Source: Bacteroidales bacterium (GTDB taxonomy: Bacteria; Bacteroidota; Bacteroidia; Bacteroidales; Bacteroidaceae). From it: DNA of 22,078 nucleotides. A model generated the notes under the pieces. The model saw nothing but the letters and a program-made list of their open reading frames with translations, ran no database searches and was not told the origin of the DNA. Where the stretch lies: the NCBI GenBank assembly GCA_004552195.1, contig SFPC01000022.1, positions 1 to 22,078 on the forward strand, in the 5' to 3' direction. Shown here in pieces: positions 9,785-16,528 of this stretch. Position 1 is the stretch's first letter. The number at the start of each line of letters is the position of its first letter. The translations under genes were made by a program, and so were the position numbers.

Positions 9785-10783
9785 TTATGGTTGAAGACGG
9801 TGCGAGGCCGTCAGCAGCCGGCCCTGCTCGTCGGCATAGATAAAATACGCCTTCAGCCCCTTAGTCTGCCTCACCACTTGCATCGCGCTGTCCAGTCCCA
9901 GCACCATGAACGCCGTGGCATAAGCATCCGCCGTGGCACAGTCGTTGGCCATCACCGTGGCCGAAAGTAAGCTGTGCTGCACCGGGCGGCCTGTGCGCGG
10001 GTCGATGGTATGCGCATATTTCTTGCCGTCGCGAATGTAGAAATTGTGGTAATTACCGCTCGTGGCCAGTGCCGCGTTTTCTAAGCTCAGCACCGTCTGC
10101 ACCTCGCCGCCCCCTTGTTGGGTCTCGTCGGGTCGGCTCACGCCGATTTGCCACGGATTGCCCGTCTGCGGGTTACGCCCTTTCGTCACCACCTCGCCCC
10201 CTATCTCCACCATAAAGTTGCGCACGCCGTGGTCACGGAGCAAACGCGCTACGCGGTCCACGCCATACCCCTTGGCTATCGCGCCGCAGTCAATGCTGAC
10301 GCGCGCATCTTCCTTGCACAGCACGCTGTCAGCCGTCAGCGTCAACCGTTGGTAGCCCACGAAAGCGCGCAACGAGTCCACTTCCCTATCGGGCACGGGC
10401 AACTTGCCGTGTTTGAAACCGAACCCCCAAGCGTTGACTAAGGGCATCACCGTGATGTCAAACGCGCCGCCCGTAGCCTCGCTCACCTGCCGCGCTTTCT
10501 GCAACACCTCGTAGAGCATGGCATCTACGTGCTGACGCCTGCCATCATTGATTTGCGAGATGACGCTTTGCGGGTTGAACACCGAAAGCGACGCATCCAC
10601 CCTTTGCAACTCTGCGAGAATCTCCGCATCGAGCGGCTGCGGACTTTCGTACTTCACGTGGTACGTAGTGCCGAAGATGCCGCCCTGCGCGGTACGGAGT
10701 TGCGAGGTGCCCCGGAAACGGACAATCCATACAGTGCCCGCAATGAGGAGCAGGAGGAAAATGAATGCTGCTGTTTTCTTCAT
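9785..10783 (-). CDS. apbE: FAD:protein FMN transferase ApbE
   Basis: Attaches FMN covalently to threonine in periplasmic or membrane flavoproteins, such as RNF or Na+-NQR subunits. The 332-residue protein has an N-terminal membrane anchor or uncleaved signal at 5-22 with no lipobox cysteine. Family motifs follow: FGTTYHVKY at 37-45, SVFNP at 67-71, GGAFDITV at 105-112, SIDCGAIAKGYG at 163-174, EIGGEV at 193-198, HTIDPRTG at 258-265 and DCATADAYATA at 281-291. The last carries the metal-binding aspartate and threonine region. No flavinylation target is encoded nearby. The final codons and stop (CTTCAACCATAA) resemble the family 3 intergenic repeat. Confidence 0.94.
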   Translation of the reverse strand: MKKTAAFIFLLLLIAGTVWIVRFRGTSQLRTAQGGIFGTTYHVKYESPQPLDAEILAELQRVDASLSVFNPQSVISQINDGRRQHVDAMLYEVLQKARQVSEATGGAFDITVMPLVNAWGFGFKHGKLPVPDREVDSLRAFVGYQRLTLTADSVLCKEDARVSIDCGAIAKGYGVDRVARLLRDHGVRNFMVEIGGEVVTKGRNPQTGNPWQIGVSRPDETQQGGGEVQTVLSLENAALATSGNYHNFYIRDGKKYAHTIDPRTGRPVQHSLLSATVMANDCATADAYATAFMVLGLDSAMQVVRQTKGLKAYFIYADEQGRLLTASHRLQP

Positions 10784-10803
10784 GATGTTTTGCTATGATT
10801 TTT

Positions 10804-10920
10804 GGGTTATAAGGTTAGGGTCGCTTTGCTCCCAAGTTATGAGGTTATAAAGTTACTCTGGCGTGTTCCTGCCCTTCAGACAGTTACTTTATAACCTCAT
10901 AACCTAATCTCTTATAACCT
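10804..10920. repeat. Family 2 AT-rich inverted repeat, copy 1 (after the DUF6048 gene)
   Basis: GTTATGAGGTTATAAAGT (10836-10853) is exactly complementary to 10886-10903, with about 32 bp between. Outer partial copies (GGTTATAAGGTTAGG and CTTATAACC) extend it to the stop codon of the DUF6048 gene. A relative lies at 17062-17160. It probably folds as a long hairpin in RNA and could end the DUF6048 transcript. Confidence 0.6.
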
Positions 10921-11688
10921 TCACTTTCGATGCTTATCGAAAGTTGAAATATCCACTATCACCTGGAACGTGCCGCCCAGTGCGTGCGTATCGTTCTTGC
11001 CGTAGCCCGGTACATACCAAGGGTTGCCCAGTGCCGACTCCTTATTATATATACGCAACTTGTAGCGGACTGACCACCCCAGCCTGACAACGCCCCACAC
11101 CTTGGCCTCCAGTCCGAAGAGCACCTCGGCCCAATGGTTCGTGCCGCGCAACCCCTCGTAGCGGAAAGGCTGCGTGGTGCCATAGTACGGGTCGGTCAGA
11201 TCAGGCCCGTCCACATCGTAGTTGAAAGTGGAGAAGGCATAACGTGCTCCCACGAAAATCCTGCCGGCATCATTCACGTGCTTCGCCACATTATAGTCCA
11301 AACCTGCACGGAAATACGGAGCACGCACATGATAATGCAAGTCGGTGGTTTCATTGCGGTGGTCGCTCACGCCGATGCCCGTTTCAAAAACGGGGAAATA
11401 GCGGCCGCGCAGATTCAGCCGCGCTGCCGCCTCGTATTGGCCATAGGGCGTACAGGCAGCCATCACCGCGCCACACAGGTCCGCCGAAACGCTCACCCCG
11501 GCCCACAACGGCACGCGCTTTTCGGCGGCCAACGCTGCGGCAGCCTCCTCGGGCGAAGCATACTGCACGCCGCGCACCCGATCACGGCGCACCGTATCGG
11601 ACTGCTGCACCGCCACCTGCGCCTGCATCGTGTTAACGCAGCTCAGTAGTAGAACGGAGGAAAATGCGAATGTTTTCAATGTCATCAT
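10921..11688 (-). CDS. DUF6048 family outer-membrane protein
   Basis: Uncharacterised Bacteroidales protein, probably a small outer-membrane beta-barrel. It has 255 residues from the first of two adjacent ATG codons (11688; the second is at 11685). An N-terminal signal peptide (FAFSSVLLLSC, cleavage near MQAQ) precedes family-like segments: RGRYFPVFETGIGVSDH, APYFRAGLDYN, FVGARYAFSTFNYD, PDLTDPYYG, HWAEVLFGLEAKVWG, LGWSVRYK and WYVPGYGKN. It overlaps the 3' end of the DUF6452 lipoprotein gene by 56 nt, and this pairing is common in the order. That points to translational coupling and a shared envelope role. Confidence 0.8.
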   Translation of the reverse strand: MMTLKTFAFSSVLLLSCVNTMQAQVAVQQSDTVRRDRVRGVQYASPEEAAAALAAEKRVPLWAGVSVSADLCGAVMAACTPYGQYEAAARLNLRGRYFPVFETGIGVSDHRNETTDLHYHVRAPYFRAGLDYNVAKHVNDAGRIFVGARYAFSTFNYDVDGPDLTDPYYGTTQPFRYEGLRGTNHWAEVLFGLEAKVWGVVRLGWSVRYKLRIYNKESALGNPWYVPGYGKNDTHALGGTFQVIVDISTFDKHRK

Positions 11689-12157
11689 AATTTACAATCG
11701 AGCGCACCAGTGCGACACTATCCACCGTGAGCGGAAGCTCCGAGAGTGGATGCGAAGTGGCGCGTACGGACGTGAGGGTATGGAACACAGAGGCCGGACA
11801 GTCCACCGACTCGAAATGGGGCTGGGGCTTGTGGCTGACAAAGAGCGTATCGACCGCGTCGCGACCGTCGTCTGCGGTCCAGAGCAGCAGTAGCGTGTCG
11901 GTTTCCGCCCCCTCTTTGAGAGGAGCTAAGAAAGAAGCAGCCTCCTGAGCCTCGCTGAGGAACACATCTTCGGTGCCAACAGCCCCCACCGTGAGCCTGA
12001 TAGCCTGCGAGCCCGACTCGGTGCCCGTCCACGCACCTTGCGTCTCGACAGTGTAGAGGTTACACTGCATCAGCACCACATTGTCCAGCGGGCAGTCAAT
12101 GTTGGAACAGGCCGTAAGGGTCAGCATCCCCAAAGGGAAAAAGAGACGTTTAATCAA
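11633..12157 (-). CDS. DUF6452 family lipoprotein
   Basis: Uncharacterised lipoprotein, recognised from its place directly before a DUF6048 gene and its C-terminal NYDDIENIRIF segment. A lipobox LTAC|S follows a short hydrophobic stretch (LFFPLGMLTLTAC). The start is problematic. The TTG at 12157 gives 174 residues with a sensible K/R n-region. The first in-frame ATG upstream lies in an intergenic repeat and would add repeat-derived sequence. ATG at residue 14 would leave too short a signal peptide. Insertion of the repeat may have replaced the original 5' end. Its 3' end overlaps the DUF6048 gene. Confidence 0.72.
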   Translation of the reverse strand: MIKRLFFPLGMLTLTACSNIDCPLDNVVLMQCNLYTVETQGAWTGTESGSQAIRLTVGAVGTEDVFLSEAQEAASFLAPLKEGAETDTLLLLWTADDGRDAVDTLFVSHKPQPHFESVDCPASVFHTLTSVRATSHPLSELPLTVDSVALVRSIVNYDDIENIRIFLRSTTELR

Positions 12158-12335
12158 TGTATAATGTATAATGTATAATGTTAAATATATAATGAGGGCT
12201 ACGCCGATGTTAATGTATAATGTAAAATGTATAATGCATCCAGCGGCCACGAAGTCGGCGGTTCTGCACCGTCCTGTTCCTGTATGTCGGTCGTAGACCT
12301 CATTATACATTGTACATTTTACATTATGCATTATA
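12155..12335 (+). repeat. Family 1 intergenic repeat, copy 2
   Basis: The left arm is a short tandem of AATGTATAATGT units from 12156. The right arm (ATTATACATTGTACATT) ends at the glycosyltransferase stop codon (12331-12333). The core contains GGCTACGCCGATG, GGCGGTTCTGCACCGTCC and GGTCGTAGACC, shared with the other copies. It covers the whole gap between the glycosyltransferase and DUF6452 genes. Confidence 0.65.
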
Positions 12336-13299
12336 TCGTCTTCTCAATCTGGTAATCGTTGCGCCCTGCCGCATTACGGCTGATGAGTTCGCCCAGGAAG
12401 CCGGCCACAAACAGTTGCGTGCCGAGGATCATCATCGTCAGAGCGATGAAGAAATAAGGCGATGACGTTACCAACGGTGCCGGCACTCCATTGTAAAGAT
12501 GTACCAGTTTCACCGCGCCCACCACCACGCAGGCCACAAAACCCAGGAAGAACATCACCGAACCCAGGAAGCCGAACACGTGCATCGGCTTCAGCCCAAA
12601 GCTGTTAAGGAACCACAGCGATAGCAGGTCCAAGTAGCCGTTGACAAAGCGGTTGAGGCCGCCGAACTTCGTTTTGCCAAACTTGCGCGCCTGGTGGTGT
12701 ACCACCTTTTCGCCGATGCGTGCAAAACCCGCATTCTTGGCCAGATAGGGGATGTAGCGGTGCATTTCGCCGTACACCTCGATGTTCTTCACCACCTCGC
12801 TGCGGTAAGCCTTCAGCCCGCAGTTGAAGTCGTGCAGGTTGTGGATGCCGCTCACCTTGCGCGCCGTGGCATTGAAGAGCTTTGTAGGAATGGTTTTCGA
12901 CAGCGGGTCGTAACGTTTTTGCTTGTAGCCCGAAACGAGGTCGTAGCCGTCCTCCGTAATCATGCGGTAGAGCTCCGGTATTTCGTCGGGCGAGTCCTGC
13001 AAGTCCGCGTCCATCGTGATGACCACGCGCCCCTTGGCCTGCCTGAAGCCGCAGAAGAGGGCCGGCGACTTGCCGTAATTGCGGCGGAACTTAATGCCGT
13101 GTACCTCGGGGTGCTTGGCCGCAAAGCCCTCAATCACCTCCCAGGAAGCATCGGTGCTGCCGTCGTTCACAAAAATGATTTCGTAACTGAAGCCGTGCTC
13201 GTTCATCACGCGCTCAATCCACGCCCGAAGTTCGGGCAAGCTTTCCGCCTCGTTGTAAAGAGGGACAACAACGGAAATGTCATATTCGTAATCGTGCAT
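12331..13299 (-). CDS. Family 2 glycosyltransferase, membrane-bound, DPM1/ArnC-like
   Basis: Predicted inner-membrane enzyme transferring a sugar from a nucleotide donor to a lipid carrier. From ATG at 13299 it has 322 residues; an in-frame TTG two codons earlier is less likely. The GT-A domain shows VVVPLYNEAESL near the start, FVNDGST and the metal-binding TMDADLQDSPDE. The C-terminal third has two hydrophobic helices, roughly residues 240-264 and 282-303, as in polyprenyl-phosphate glycosyltransferases such as ArnC and GtrB. Substrate and acceptor cannot be read from the sequence. It follows the DUF4199 gene and is separated from it by a family 1 repeat. Confidence 0.87.
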   Translation of the reverse strand: MHDYEYDISVVVPLYNEAESLPELRAWIERVMNEHGFSYEIIFVNDGSTDASWEVIEGFAAKHPEVHGIKFRRNYGKSPALFCGFRQAKGRVVITMDADLQDSPDEIPELYRMITEDGYDLVSGYKQKRYDPLSKTIPTKLFNATARKVSGIHNLHDFNCGLKAYRSEVVKNIEVYGEMHRYIPYLAKNAGFARIGEKVVHHQARKFGKTKFGGLNRFVNGYLDLLSLWFLNSFGLKPMHVFGFLGSVMFFLGFVACVVVGAVKLVHLYNGVPAPLVTSSPYFFIALTMMILGTQLFVAGFLGELISRNAAGRNDYQIEKTI

Positions 13300-13302
13300 G
13301 TG

Positions 13303-13310
13303 CAAATTTA
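13303..13310 (-). promoter_or_regulatory. Possible -7 box just before the glycosyltransferase gene
   Basis: On the minus strand TAAATTTG matches the TAnnTTTG -7 consensus and lies 3 nt before the ATG at 13299. Transcription from it would begin at or very near the start codon, giving a nearly leaderless mRNA. The box sits at the edge of a family 1 repeat. The -33 element is only approximate (TTTT about 20 nt upstream). Confidence 0.25.
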
Positions 13311-13469
13311 ATGTATATTGTATAATGTAAAATGCATAATGAAGCCTGCGGCCCCGTTAATGTATAATGTAAAATGTCTAATAAAAGCTACGCCGATGGT
13401 GGCGGCGGTTCTGCTTCGTCCTGTATGTCGGTCGTCAAACCGACATTATACATTGTACATTATCCATTA
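13306..13469 (+). repeat. Family 1 intergenic repeat, copy 3
   Basis: AT-rich arms (AATGTATATTGTATAATGT on the left; ACATTATACATTGTACATTA on the right) enclose a core with GCTACGCCGATGG, GGCGGTTCTGCTTCGTCC and ATGTCGGTCGT. The right arm runs into the TAA of the DUF4199 gene (13467-13469). It fills the gap between DUF4199 and the glycosyltransferase genes. Confidence 0.65.
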
Positions 13470-14045
13470 AGAAACCCTTCTGCGCCACGCCGCTAAACCT
13501 GCCACGACGGACACCACAGGTCCCACGATAGGCGCGGCGTAAAGAGCCAGCGCGGCATAGGTTGAAGCCCCGATTTGACGCATCTGCTCCGCCAATCCTT
13601 CCACGCCCTTGCCGTCCGTCATCAGGTTGATTTGCGCCCCCATGCCCGACTCGCTCAACTGCTGCCTCATGTCGGGAGCCTGAAGCCGCTGCGCATAGGC
13701 ATCGAACAGCGTGCCGTGGTCAAAATAGTGGAGATAAACAAAAACGAACAGCGCTACCCAAACCGAGGCGTAGAAACCAGTGAACAGCGCATGCAGGAAA
13801 CCACGTCCGAACCCGAAGGGTTCACCGCCGGGCGAAACGCTACGACGGAAGAGCAAGGTCAACACCACGGACATCACAGGGCTACCCAGCAGCATCACGG
13901 CAAATAGTGTGCTGAAAAAATCGTGGTACATAGACCACTTGAAAACCGTCAGCGTCAGCATTCCCCAAAGCCCCAGCACCACGCCGTGGTGCATGGCGAA
14001 AGCATTGAGCTGGCGCATCATATCATTGTTTGGATTGGTTTGCAT
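13467..14045 (-). CDS. DUF4199 family membrane protein
   Basis: Inner-membrane protein of unknown function, 192 residues. Four hydrophobic segments are visible at about 19-38, 45-65, 82-107 and 163-186, with a polar loop at 108-160 between the third and fourth. This topology and the N-terminal HGVVLGLWGM segment fit DUF4199 proteins, which in Bacteroidales commonly sit directly before a GT2 glycosyltransferase gene, as here. That neighbourhood suggests a role with the glycosyltransferase at the membrane, but this is inference only. Confidence 0.8.
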   Translation of the reverse strand: MQTNPNNDMMRQLNAFAMHHGVVLGLWGMLTLTVFKWSMYHDFFSTLFAVMLLGSPVMSVVLTLLFRRSVSPGGEPFGFGRGFLHALFTGFYASVWVALFVFVYLHYFDHGTLFDAYAQRLQAPDMRQQLSESGMGAQINLMTDGKGVEGLAEQMRQIGASTYAALALYAAPIVGPVVSVVAGLAAWRRRVS

Positions 14046-14161
14046 ATATTCTCTGGATCCACCCGTTGCGCGCCCAGTTCCGGCATTAAGACATTAGGGG
14101 CCAAGACAAGCCGATCCGCACGCGGCGAGCGCAAAAACATCATTAGTATTATTACATGGGG

Positions 14162-14169
14162 CAAAGTTA
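14162..14169 (-). promoter_or_regulatory. Probable -7 box of the DUF4199-glycosyltransferase operon
   Basis: The minus strand reads TAACTTTG, matching the Bacteroidetes -7 consensus TAnnTTTG, about 117 nt upstream of the DUF4199 ATG. A TTTTCC sequence lies roughly 21 nt further upstream where the -33 element would be, but it is not a strong match. Confidence 0.4.
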
Positions 14170-14264
14170 CGGTTTTTTTTCACGTACATTGGAAAAGCAC
14201 ATCCTTTTCGCCTCCAACGGGCGGTATGCGGCCACATAAAAGCATATTCAAACTGTAGGAGGAC

Positions 14265-14568
14265 ATGGAGGCGCAATGGCGCGAGCTGCTGCGACGCTGG
14301 CCCAAGTTGCACACGGTGATTCAGAGGTGTGGCGTGGAGGGAAGTTATATTTTCACGGAGAGGGAAACGAGTTTCCTGCCGACACCGCGTGTGGAGGTGA
14401 TTGTCACATTGGGGGCCGGCGATGCTTTTGCTGCGTCCTACGTGACGCAATATCTGGACGGGCTAACCCGTAAGTAAAGCCCATCGCCGTGCCGTGGCAG
14501 CCTCGGCCTACGTGTGAACGCAGCCGAGAGCCATGCCGGTTATGTCGAAGTCGGTATGTTCGCATTGA
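14265..14568 (+). pseudogene. Remnant of a PfkB-family sugar kinase (fructokinase-like)
   Basis: Only the C-terminal third of a PfkB kinase survives. The first frame (14265-14477) reads GVEGSYIF, FLPTPRVEV and the catalytic-loop signature TLGAGDAFAASYV, then stops. Shifting by one base at about 14476 recovers the rest of the family C-terminus (AHRRAVAASAYV...TQPRAMP). That second part carries an in-frame TGA where relatives have cysteine in SAYVCTQ. The usual aspartate before TLGAGD is valine. In frame upstream, a TAG at 14256-14258 closes the reading, and no N-terminal part is present. One truncation, one frameshift and one nonsense change make it non-functional. Confidence 0.8.
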
Positions 14569-14733
14569 TGGCAGAACAGGAAGTAACGGAAAATAACTTG
14601 AAAGCAGAATAAGTTGTTCCCCATTGTTTTGCCGTATCATGATGAAATGACAGAAGTTTTGAGAGTTGAATGACACCTACCAAAAGATACATAACAATTT
14701 TCCATTTACTACCCCAACGATTCACGCCCTTCT

Positions 14734-15172
14734 ATACGTTTTTTATCTGCAAAAAAAGCATTCACCCTTTCACATTCAGAGATTTTCTTTCTGATTTTCA
14801 GGGAGATTGAGTGTGAAGGCTTTGTTTTTCAACCCTTCACACCACAGGGAGCGTTTGTACCGCTTTCTACCTGATTACCAACGATTGTCCGGTGTGAAGG
14901 CTTTGTTTTTCAACCCTTCACAAGCATTCACCGCCAGTGTGAAGGCTTGGATTTCAAAGCGTTCACACCACAGGAGGCGTTTATACTGCTTTCTTCCCAA
15001 TTACTAGCAAATTTCCAGTGTGAAGGCTTTGTTTTTCAACCCTTCACAAGCGTTCACCGCCAGTGTGAACACTTGAAAATCCAAGCCTTCACACTCAAAA
15101 CGATTGAAAATCAGCAAAGAACGAACTCTGTGTGAAGGAGTGAATGCTTTTTTCGGGAAATAAAATACGTAT
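14734..15172. mobile_element. 440-bp palindromic hairpin array (MITE/REPIN-like)
   Basis: The outer ~90 bp on each side are imperfect inverted repeats. The left side reads ATACGT..TTTAT, AAAAAAGCATTCAC, CTGATTTTCA and GAGTGTGAAGGCTT; the right side gives the same motifs in reverse complement. Inside are five hairpins bounded by GTGTGAA and TTCAC(AC), at 14811-14840, 14892-14921, 14937-14968, 15018-15047 and 15063-15094. They fall in a 126-bp tandem period. No reading frame in it looks like a gene. It fits a non-autonomous element or a cluster of REP-like palindromes; no transposase is nearby. Confidence 0.6.
14811..15062 (+). repeat. Two tandem 126-bp units of the hairpin array
   Basis: Unit 1 (14811-14936) and unit 2 (14937-15062) have the same order: hairpin, about 50-bp spacer starting ACCACAGG, second hairpin (GTGTGAAGG...CCTTCAC), and a 15-bp AAGC.TTCACCGCCA tail. 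Spacers are clearly homologous (CGTTT.TAC.GCTTTCT, ATTAC). The second hairpins at 14892-14921 and 15018-15047 are identical over 30 bases. A third unit begins at 15063 but only its first hairpin is present. Confidence 0.7.
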
Positions 15173-15271
15173 ATGCGCACGCGATAAGAGCCATCTACCA
15201 AACAGGTTACGACTTTCTCTGCGGGATTTATCTGCTTCGTCTGCTACGTCGGACACTGCGTGAAGTTCTCT

Positions 15272-15334
15272 TCACAAGTCGCCGACAATTTCGCCGGACT
15301 CGGCGAGTTGAAAAAAGAACTCCCGGACTTTTTG
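15272..15334 (+). repeat. 63-bp hairpin-bearing intergenic repeat, copy 2
   Basis: Gapless match to 115-177. Fully conserved parts are TCACAAGT at the start, ACTCGGCGAGT in the middle and TCCCGGACTTTTTG at the end. Here AGTTCT (from 15264) and AGAACT (to 15321) flank the centre and extend the hairpin, as a different base-paired sequence does in copy 1. Confidence 0.6.
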
Positions 15335-15397
15335 GTAAGGCATACCATACTCCCATTTTTTTCATTTCTCTCACTTTATACGGCTTTGCATAAATTA

Positions 15398-15552
15398 GGC
15401 GCCTCGGCATAGAAAAAGCAAATCCTTCGGCTTTACTTTTTGCTCTGCTCTCGCCTTGCACTATCTTTCCATAAAATAGGCGGCGCCTCGGCATAGAAAA
15501 AGCAAATCCTTCGGCTTTACTTTTTGCTCTGCTCTCGCCTTGCACTATCTTT
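15398..15552 (+). repeat. Direct duplication of a 71-bp promoter module before pyrF
   Basis: 15398-15468 and 15482-15552 are identical over 71 bases (period 84). Each starts GGCGCCTCGGCATAG, has an imperfect hairpin AAAAAGCAAATCC/GGCTTTACTTTTT, and ends in TATCTTT. The downstream copy completes a consensus -7 box; the upstream copy differs at the next base. The outer parts of the module also occur, inverted and decayed, at 205-246. Confidence 0.85.
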
Positions 15553-15553
15553 G
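15523..15553 (+). promoter_or_regulatory. Bacteroidetes-type promoter of pyrF
   Basis: TTTG (15523-15526) and TATCTTTG (15546-15553) with 19 bases between match the -33 and -7 consensus. Transcription would start about 15558-15562, giving a leader of about 35 nt before the pyrF ATG. Confidence 0.65.
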
Positions 15554-15593
15554 CACCACATAAATAAGGAAATAGTTTTTTATTCTAATCATC

Positions 15594-16421
15594 ATGGACA
15601 AACAACAACTTATCCACCAAATCCGTACGAAAAGGACGTTCCTCTGCGTGGGGTTAGACACAGACTTACGGAAAATTCCTCAACACTTGTTAGCGGACGA
15701 AGACCCGATTTTTGCCTTCAATAAAGCTATCGTTGACGCAACTGCACCGTACTGCGTGGCCTACAAGCCGAACCTGGCTTTCTACGAAAGCGCGGGACTG
15801 AAGGGATGGGAGGCTTTCGAGAAGACGGTGCGCTACATCAAACAGCAGTACCCGGAGCATTTCATCATTGCCGACGCGAAACGCGGCGACATCGGCAACA
15901 CGTCGGCGATGTATGCCCGCACGTTCTTCGAGGAACTGGACATCGATTCGCTCACGGTGGCTCCGTATATGGGCGAGGACAGCGTGAAGCCGTTCCTGCA
16001 ATATCCGGGCAAATGGGTCATCGTACTGGCTCTGACAAGCAACCCGGGATCGCACGACTTCCAGCTCGTGGCAGACGCAGAGGGGATGCCGCTCTTTGAA
16101 CGGGTGCTGCGTCGCTCGGGCGAATGGGCTGACGACGGACAGATGATGTATGTGGTGGGGGCAACACAGGGAAAGATGTTTGAACGCATCCGCGAAATTG
16201 TGCCGAACCATTTCTTGCTGGTGCCGGGCGTCGGGGCACAGGGCGGCTCTTTGGAGGAGGTGTGCCGCTACGGCATGACGGACTGTTGCGGACTGCTGGT
16301 GAACTCGTCGAGAGGGATAATCTATGCTGACTCAACGGTGAACTTTGCAGACGTAGCTGCCGAAAAAGCACGAGAGCTGCAAGGACAGATGGCGGCTGAA
16401 TTGGAGAAGAGGGGGATTTAA
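15594..16421 (+). CDS. pyrF: Orotidine 5'-phosphate decarboxylase (type 2)
   Basis: Decarboxylates OMP to UMP, the last step of de novo pyrimidine synthesis, in the cytoplasm. At 275 residues it belongs to the longer type 2 subfamily. The catalytic motif [10 protein letters not shown] lies at 94-103 with the expected D94, K96 and D99. The N-terminal CVGLDTD, the NPGS loop near 150 and the C-terminal PGVGAQGG and NSSRGI phosphate-binding segments are all present. It stands alone with its own promoter module; its TAA runs straight into a truncated family 1 intergenic repeat. Confidence 0.95.
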   Translation: MDKQQLIHQIRTKRTFLCVGLDTDLRKIPQHLLADEDPIFAFNKAIVDATAPYCVAYKPNLAFYESAGLKGWEAFEKTVRYIKQQYPEHFIIADAKRGDIGNTSAMYARTFFEELDIDSLTVAPYMGEDSVKPFLQYPGKWVIVLALTSNPGSHDFQLVADAEGMPLFERVLRRSGEWADDGQMMYVVGATQGKMFERIREIVPNHFLLVPGVGAQGGSLEEVCRYGMTDCCGLLVNSSRGIIYADSTVNFADVAAEKARELQGQMAAELEKRGI

Positions 16422-16463
16422 TGTTTAATGATTTAATGTATAATGTGGGGCTACACCCATGAA
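16419..16463 (+). repeat. Truncated family 1 repeat after pyrF
   Basis: The pyrF stop codon is the first TAA of TAATGTTTAATG, followed by TTTAATGTATAATGT and GGGGCTACACCCATG, resembling the arm and first core bases of the family 1 copies. The rest of the core is missing. Confidence 0.4.
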
Positions 16464-16528
16464 GCTTAAAGTTCATAGTTCAAAGCCTATCAATTAAATA
16501 ATTATTCATTATCTCGGAACCTAAGTAC

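Noticed and set aside
12158..12331. N-terminal extension of the DUF6452 lipoprotein from the upstream ATG
   Set aside because: The added residues are repeat translation (YIIHYTL-like) and would place the lipobox far from the N-terminus.
14751..15094. CRISPR array
   Set aside because: Repeats are palindromes with two types in alternation, spacers are homologous to each other rather than unique, spacing alternates between about 15 and 50 bp, and there are no cas genes.
14807..15201. Several 62-66 codon frames on both strands of the hairpin array
   Set aside because: They are translations of the repeats themselves (recurring VKALFFNPS-like peptides) and overlap on opposite strands.
15228..15545. 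105-codon minus-strand frame with repeated QGESRAKSKAEGFAFSMPRR
   Set aside because: The peptide repeat is the reverse translation of the duplicated 71-bp promoter module before pyrF.
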